Source: JAKPKF01 sp964536135 (GTDB taxonomy: Bacteria; Patescibacteriota; Dojkabacteria; SC72). Taken from it: 64,000 nucleotides of DNA. Location: the NCBI GenBank assembly GCA_964536135.1, contig CAZHVM010000002.1, forward strand, positions 1 through 64,000, given 5' to 3'. A program made the position numbers and the translations under genes. A model generated the notes under the pieces. That model was not told where the DNA came from. It saw only the letters and a list, made by a program, of their open reading frames with translations, and ran no database searches. Positions 60,607 to 64,000 of the stretch are shown piece by piece (positions within the stretch are counted from its first letter, which is position 1; each line of letters starts with the position of its first letter).

Positions 60607-61341
60607 ATGAAGAAAGACCTCATTATTAAGTTGGCCGTTACAGTATCTGTAATTGCTATGTTCGTAGTAAATGCACTAGCAAATATTTTACCAATTAATG
60701 GCATGACAACTGGTGCACTCTCTGACGCTATTCCTATCTACTTTGTTCCTGCAGGATATGTATTTTCAATCTGGGGATTAATATATGCTGGATTAGTAGT
60801 ATATATGATTTCAATGTTTACCAATTTCACGAAAGAAGATAAAGCGATATATCCATGGGTAATAGTAAGTAGCCTAGCAAATACAGCTTGGATATTCCTT
60901 TGGCATTACCAACTAGTATATGTATCTGTAATTGCAATGGTTATTATTCTTGCAAGCCTTATCGCTATCTCAACAATACTTGGTAAAACAAAGAAGGGTT
61001 CTTTGCTTAAGACTCTTCCTTTCAATATATACCTCGGTTGGATATCTGTTGCATCAATCGCGAATATATCTGCAGCATTGTATGTAGCGAATTGGAATGG
61101 ATTCGGTATATCACCAGAAATTTGGTCAGCTATAATGATTGCTATTGCAACAGGACTTGCCGTATATGCAATATTTAAAAAGACATACTCTTACTCGCTT
61201 GTAATCCTCTGGGCAATCATTGGTATACTTGTAAAATTTTCAGGATTATCCAATCCCGTAGAAATAGCATCTACCCTTGGGATCTTGGTAATAACAAGCA
61301 TAATTGGATTCAGATTATATTTCGGAACAAAAGTTGAATAA
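60607..61341 (+). CDS. TspO/MBR-like (tryptophan-rich sensory) membrane protein
   Basis: 244 residues with six to seven hydrophobic helices. The TspO look is seen in VFSIWGLIYAGLVVY (about 54-68) and the Trp-rich ANTAWIFLWHYQ (about 93-104). The family binds porphyrins, cholesterol or related ligands; in bacteria its role is unsettled. No Shine-Dalgarno sequence. The gene ends 1 nt before the end of the convergent ABC-F gene. Confidence 0.75.
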   Translation: MKKDLIIKLAVTVSVIAMFVVNALANILPINGMTTGALSDAIPIYFVPAGYVFSIWGLIYAGLVVYMISMFTNFTKEDKAIYPWVIVSSLANTAWIFLWHYQLVYVSVIAMVIILASLIAISTILGKTKKGSLLKTLPFNIYLGWISVASIANISAALYVANWNGFGISPEIWSAIMIAIATGLAVYAIFKKTYSYSLVILWAIIGILVKFSGLSNPVEIASTLGILVITSIIGFRLYFGTKVE

Positions 61342-61342
61342 G

Positions 61343-62845
61343 CTATATTAGCCCAACTCTATCTATGTACTCTTCCTTATAATATCCAAGGTATTCCTCT
61401 GGCATTAATAGGACTTTATCTACGCCTAAATCTCTGACAAATTTTGGCTCATGACTAACTAATATTATTGTTCCTTTGTAGCTTTTTAATGCTTCCAACA
61501 ATATCCTCTGCGAATCTGGATCCAAGTAAGTAGTAGGCTCATCTAAAAGTAAAACATTGTAACCACCTGCAAAAAGCTTCGCTAATGCTAATCTCGTTTT
61601 CTCCCCACCAGAAAGAGTAGAAACCTTTTGATTTACCATATCTCCTATTATTAAGAAACTTCCTAAGAACTTTCTCTTATCGATCGTCCCCCAATCTAAA
61701 TGTGAGACATTTTCTAAAACAGTTTTTTGGTAATCCAAATCCTCATTCTCTTGAGAGTAGTATCCCACCAAAGTATTGTATCCCCATTTGTATGTTCCAC
61801 TATCTTGTTTTAATCTTCCTGCCAATATTTTAAGCAAAGTAGTCTTACCAGCTCCATTTTTTCCTATAACTGCAAAACGATCATATCTCTGGATATTTAA
61901 AGATATATCCTTTAGAACCTCTTTACCCTTAATATATGCTTTTGATATATGGTCAACATCTAAAACAAGTTTGTTGCTTTGCTTAGGGACAGGGATATGT
62001 AATTGCATCTTTTTTCCTTTAGCCATATTTTCTTTTAGTTTTTGAACTCCTGCTTTTAATTCTCTAGCTTGTTCAAACTTTCTCGCAGATTTTCTTTTCT
62101 CTTTTGTACTCTTTCTGCTTGAAAGGCCTTGTGCTAATTCAAAAATCTTCTTTGCTTTTCTTTCTTCTTGTAAAAGTTGTTTAACAAGAAATTCATCTTT
62201 TAAAGCTTTAACTTCTAAAAAATGATCGTAGTTACCCTTATAAGACTCGATTGAATGAGTTCTTTCATTTAAATACCAGATTCTCGATATTCCCTTATTC
62301 ATTAATCTTAAGTCGTGAGACACTACTAGTACAGCTTTCGGATATGTATTTAGATATCTCATAAGCCACTCTGCAGAAGGTATATCCAAGAAGTTTGTAG
62401 GTTCATCCAATATTAACAGGTCTGCTTTTTCAAGAAGTATTTTAATTATTTCTACCTTAATCTTTTGTCCTCCAGAAAGTTCAGCTAACTTACTATCACA
62501 ATCTTTATCTTCCATTTTAAGATTATTTAGAAACTTCTTTATTTCCCATTCTTCTACATCTATGTCCTTCTCGATGACAAGATATTCTCCAATTGTTAAA
62601 TCGGTAAAATTGTTTATATCCATTTCCTTATGAGTTTCCTGTGCGAGATACGAGACCGTACCTCTGAAAGAGGTATAACCCAAATCTGCTTCTTCAAGAC
62701 CAGCGATTATTTTTAAGAGCGTAGATTTTCCGGCACCATTAACACCAACAAGTCCAACTTTCTCATTTGATGTTAAAGTTAGAGAGATATCTTTGAGTAT
62801 TTGTTTGTTACCTTTATTTAAGGTTATGTTATTTATATTCAACAT
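61343..62845 (-). CDS. ABC-F family ATPase (EttA/Uup-like)
   Basis: 500 residues with two ABC domains and no membrane helices, as in ribosome-associated ABC-F proteins. Domain 1: Walker A GVNGAGKSTLL (about 33-43), LSGGQKIK, Walker B LLILDEP. A charged linker (about 220-285) joins it to domain 2: GKNGAGKTTLL, LSGGEKTR and LLLDEP. The first ATG in frame (62854) overlaps the TATAAT box (62853-62858); I use the ATG at 62845, 7 nt beyond the box. Role: translation factor or antibiotic target protection. Confidence 0.92.
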   Translation of the reverse strand: MLNINNITLNKGNKQILKDISLTLTSNEKVGLVGVNGAGKSTLLKIIAGLEEADLGYTSFRGTVSYLAQETHKEMDINNFTDLTIGEYLVIEKDIDVEEWEIKKFLNNLKMEDKDCDSKLAELSGGQKIKVEIIKILLEKADLLILDEPTNFLDIPSAEWLMRYLNTYPKAVLVVSHDLRLMNKGISRIWYLNERTHSIESYKGNYDHFLEVKALKDEFLVKQLLQEERKAKKIFELAQGLSSRKSTKEKRKSARKFEQARELKAGVQKLKENMAKGKKMQLHIPVPKQSNKLVLDVDHISKAYIKGKEVLKDISLNIQRYDRFAVIGKNGAGKTTLLKILAGRLKQDSGTYKWGYNTLVGYYSQENEDLDYQKTVLENVSHLDWGTIDKRKFLGSFLIIGDMVNQKVSTLSGGEKTRLALAKLFAGGYNVLLLDEPTTYLDPDSQRILLEALKSYKGTIILVSHEPKFVRDLGVDKVLLMPEEYLGYYKEEYIDRVGLI

Positions 62846-62852
62846 AACCGCC

Positions 62853-62858
62853 ATTATA
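62853..62858 (-). promoter_or_regulatory. -10 box 7 nt from the ABC-F start codon
   Basis: TATAAT on the minus strand, 7 nt before the ATG at 62845. Because an in-frame ATG overlaps the box itself, the box decides the start. Confidence 0.6.
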
Positions 62859-62872
62859 TCAGGTGAAGACCT

Positions 62873-63253
62873 TTACAAGGTAATAGACCACAAACCATGG
62901 ACATTACAGTATGCTCGGATTTTAACATTCTTTTCTTCTCGAGCAGAAAATTCAGCATAAGGTTTATCATTTGGAGAAAGATATTTTCTAAAGACATTGC
63001 CATCTACGATGCATTCTATCCATTCTATGTAGTGTTCTTCTAACATTGGATGGTCTATAGATCCAATATTTATCTTTAGGACACCACCTTCAAATATAGC
63101 TACTGGCAGGTGTTTTTCTAATCCTTCATCCGAATTCTTCTCTGAGAGTAACTCCATTGGTTTTCCACAACACACCAACGTTCCACCTCCTACATGGGTT
63201 AGTTGAACAATATTCCCACATATTGGACATTTATATATCTCATTGATTTTCAT
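62873..63253 (-). CDS. Desulfoferrodoxin / superoxide reductase
   Basis: Reduces superoxide to peroxide without making oxygen, a common defence in anaerobes. 126 residues from the ATG at 63253. Centre I (desulforedoxin-like FeS4): CPICG (about 9-13) and CCGKPM (about 29-34). Centre II ligands: His in KHLPV, SIDHPMLEEHYIEW, and CNVHGLW at the end. The long frame up to 63574 is not family-like. A TATATT box 5 nt before the ATG (63259-63264) gives a leaderless start. Confidence 0.93.
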   Translation of the reverse strand: MKINEIYKCPICGNIVQLTHVGGGTLVCCGKPMELLSEKNSDEGLEKHLPVAIFEGGVLKINIGSIDHPMLEEHYIEWIECIVDGNVFRKYLSPNDKPYAEFSAREEKNVKIRAYCNVHGLWSITL

Positions 63254-63258
63254 AGCTA

Positions 63259-63264
63259 AATATA
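63259..63264 (-). promoter_or_regulatory. -10-like box 5 nt from the superoxide reductase start codon
   Basis: TATATT on the minus strand, 5 nt before the ATG at 63253. Confidence 0.5.
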
Positions 63265-63317
63265 TTAAATTTAGATGTATATTAAAGTATAACTTGTTAA
63301 ATAAAGAAAACAAAACT

Positions 63318-64000
63318 ATGGACAACAGATTCTTTAAAAAGGATTTAGGGGGTGCAATATTTCTCCTTTTCATTGGTACATTATTCCTTCTAAATACAAC
63401 AGGAGTAGTACATTGGGGGATATGGTTACATATTATTAAATTTTGGCCTGTATTTATAATTCTTGGAGGCTTGAGATTGGTTCTTGAAGGATCAAAGGTA
63501 ACAGAGATTATTATGACAATTGTCACATTCTTCTCATGCTTAGCAGTAGGTTTCTTAGCATACTCTTCATACACTAACCAAGAAGTATCCTTTTTACCTT
63601 ATTTCATAATTAATATGAGAGATGTAACAAATACAGAGTTTAAACAGGAAGAGACTTTTACTGTACTAAAAGACTCGTACAAAGATGTACAAAAAAGAAG
63701 CTTAGATATTGATATTGCAGCAGCTAAAGCAACTATTACAGATGACAGAGAAGCAAATTATCTTGAAGTTGATGGAAACTATGACGAGCAGTTTGTACAA
63801 CCAGTTGTACAGAGTAACTTAAAGGATGGTGAGCTTACAATACTTTTCGACACAGTCTTTTCAAAAGAGAGAATGTATTGGGGTCAGAACAATATGATGT
63901 TCAATCTTTTTATTGGACAACCTTCCATTCTCACAGATATATCTTTGACTGTAGGAGCAGGAGATACTGAATTAAATTTCAATAAATTACTTTTAGATAC
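63318..64000 (+). CDS. LiaF/LiaI-like membrane protein (partial, 3' end outside window)
   Basis: 227 residues to the window edge. The first 90 residues have three hydrophobic helices with the LiaI/LiaF-like pattern LGGAIFLLFIGTLFLLNTTG, then WPVFIILGGLRLVLEG. An external or cytoplasmic beta-rich domain follows (about 120 on, with ISLTVGAGDTELNF), like the DUF2154/adhesin-type domain of LiaF. The family takes part in envelope stress sensing. It is divergent from the superoxide reductase gene. No Shine-Dalgarno sequence. Confidence 0.7.
   Translation, partial: MDNRFFKKDLGGAIFLLFIGTLFLLNTTGVVHWGIWLHIIKFWPVFIILGGLRLVLEGSKVTEIIMTIVTFFSCLAVGFLAYSSYTNQEVSFLPYFIINMRDVTNTEFKQEETFTVLKDSYKDVQKRSLDIDIAAAKATITDDREANYLEVDGNYDEQFVQPVVQSNLKDGELTILFDTVFSKERMYWGQNNMMFNLFIGQPSILTDISLTVGAGDTELNFNKLLLD

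Noticed and set aside
63254..63574. Upstream extension of the superoxide reductase frame by 107 codons.
   Set aside because: It is antisense to the LiaF-like gene, and desulfoferrodoxins start at the MKINEIYKCP segment with a -10 box just before it.

Overview
This AT-rich 64 kb window looks like the chromosome of an ultra-small fermentative bacterium of the Candidate Phyla Radiation. Dojkabacteria (WS6) or a close relative is my best guess, inferred from gene content only. Supporting traits are an anaerobic ribonucleotide reductase with an intein, a ferredoxin-linked 2-oxoacid oxidoreductase beside an ADP-forming acyl-CoA synthetase and a [FeFe]-hydrogenase-like protein, many secreted wall-anchored orphan proteins, and almost no biosynthetic genes. 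TGA is a normal stop (for example the genes ending at 6495 and 7174), so the UGA-glycine code of some CPR lineages does not apply. I see no CRISPR array, rRNA, insertion sequence or prophage. One 100-N assembly gap lies inside a surface-protein gene.

Layout. 1-3912 (minus): nrdR, nrdD with a 315-residue intein, a separate 43-codon frame holding the glycyl-radical tail of NrdD, and nrdG (cut by the window edge). 4.1-9.1 kb: a cytidylyltransferase-like gene, thioredoxin reductase, three small exported orphans, methionine aminopeptidase, a RecD-like helicase. 9.2-16.2 kb: a thioredoxin/CcdA-like fusion, an exonuclease, a secreted/pilin-like locus. 16.2-21.7 kb: energy module (2-oxoacid:ferredoxin oxidoreductase, ADP-forming acyl-CoA synthetase, hydrogenase-like protein). 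21.7-26.5 kb: a membrane protein, AlkD-like glycosylase, a glmS ribozyme with glmS, two membrane-anchored proteins, tRNA-His. 26.6-33.0 kb: a giant surface protein, an ATP-grasp enzyme, an unassigned structured RNA with its own promoter. 33-42 kb: cell-surface enzymes, a DEAD-box helicase, small membrane genes. 42-50 kb: FemAB-like enzyme, hisS, two redox/cofactor enzymes, a half-size MFS protein, and iscS-iscU-mnmA. 50-56 kb: two sortase-substrate cassettes and orphans. 56-64 kb: beta-N-acetylhexosaminidase, sigma factor, a two-nuclease protein, TspO-like protein, ABC-F ATPase, superoxide reductase and a LiaF-like membrane protein.

Two expression styles coexist. Most genes have no Shine-Dalgarno sequence, and at least twelve carry a TATAAT-like box only 5-7 nt before the start codon, as expected of leaderless mRNAs. 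A small set of mostly orphan genes (5.7-7.0 kb, 53.2-55.8 kb, 60.2 kb) has strong GGAG-type ribosome binding sites, inverted repeats upstream and long hairpins downstream.

The metabolism suggested is anaerobic fermentation: 2-oxoacids are oxidised to acyl-CoA with reduced ferredoxin, the thioester gives ATP, and electrons may go to the hydrogenase-like protein. Thioredoxin reductase, the thioredoxin/CcdA fusion and superoxide reductase would handle thiols and oxygen stress, and IscS-IscU-MnmA supplies sulfur for tRNA thiolation.
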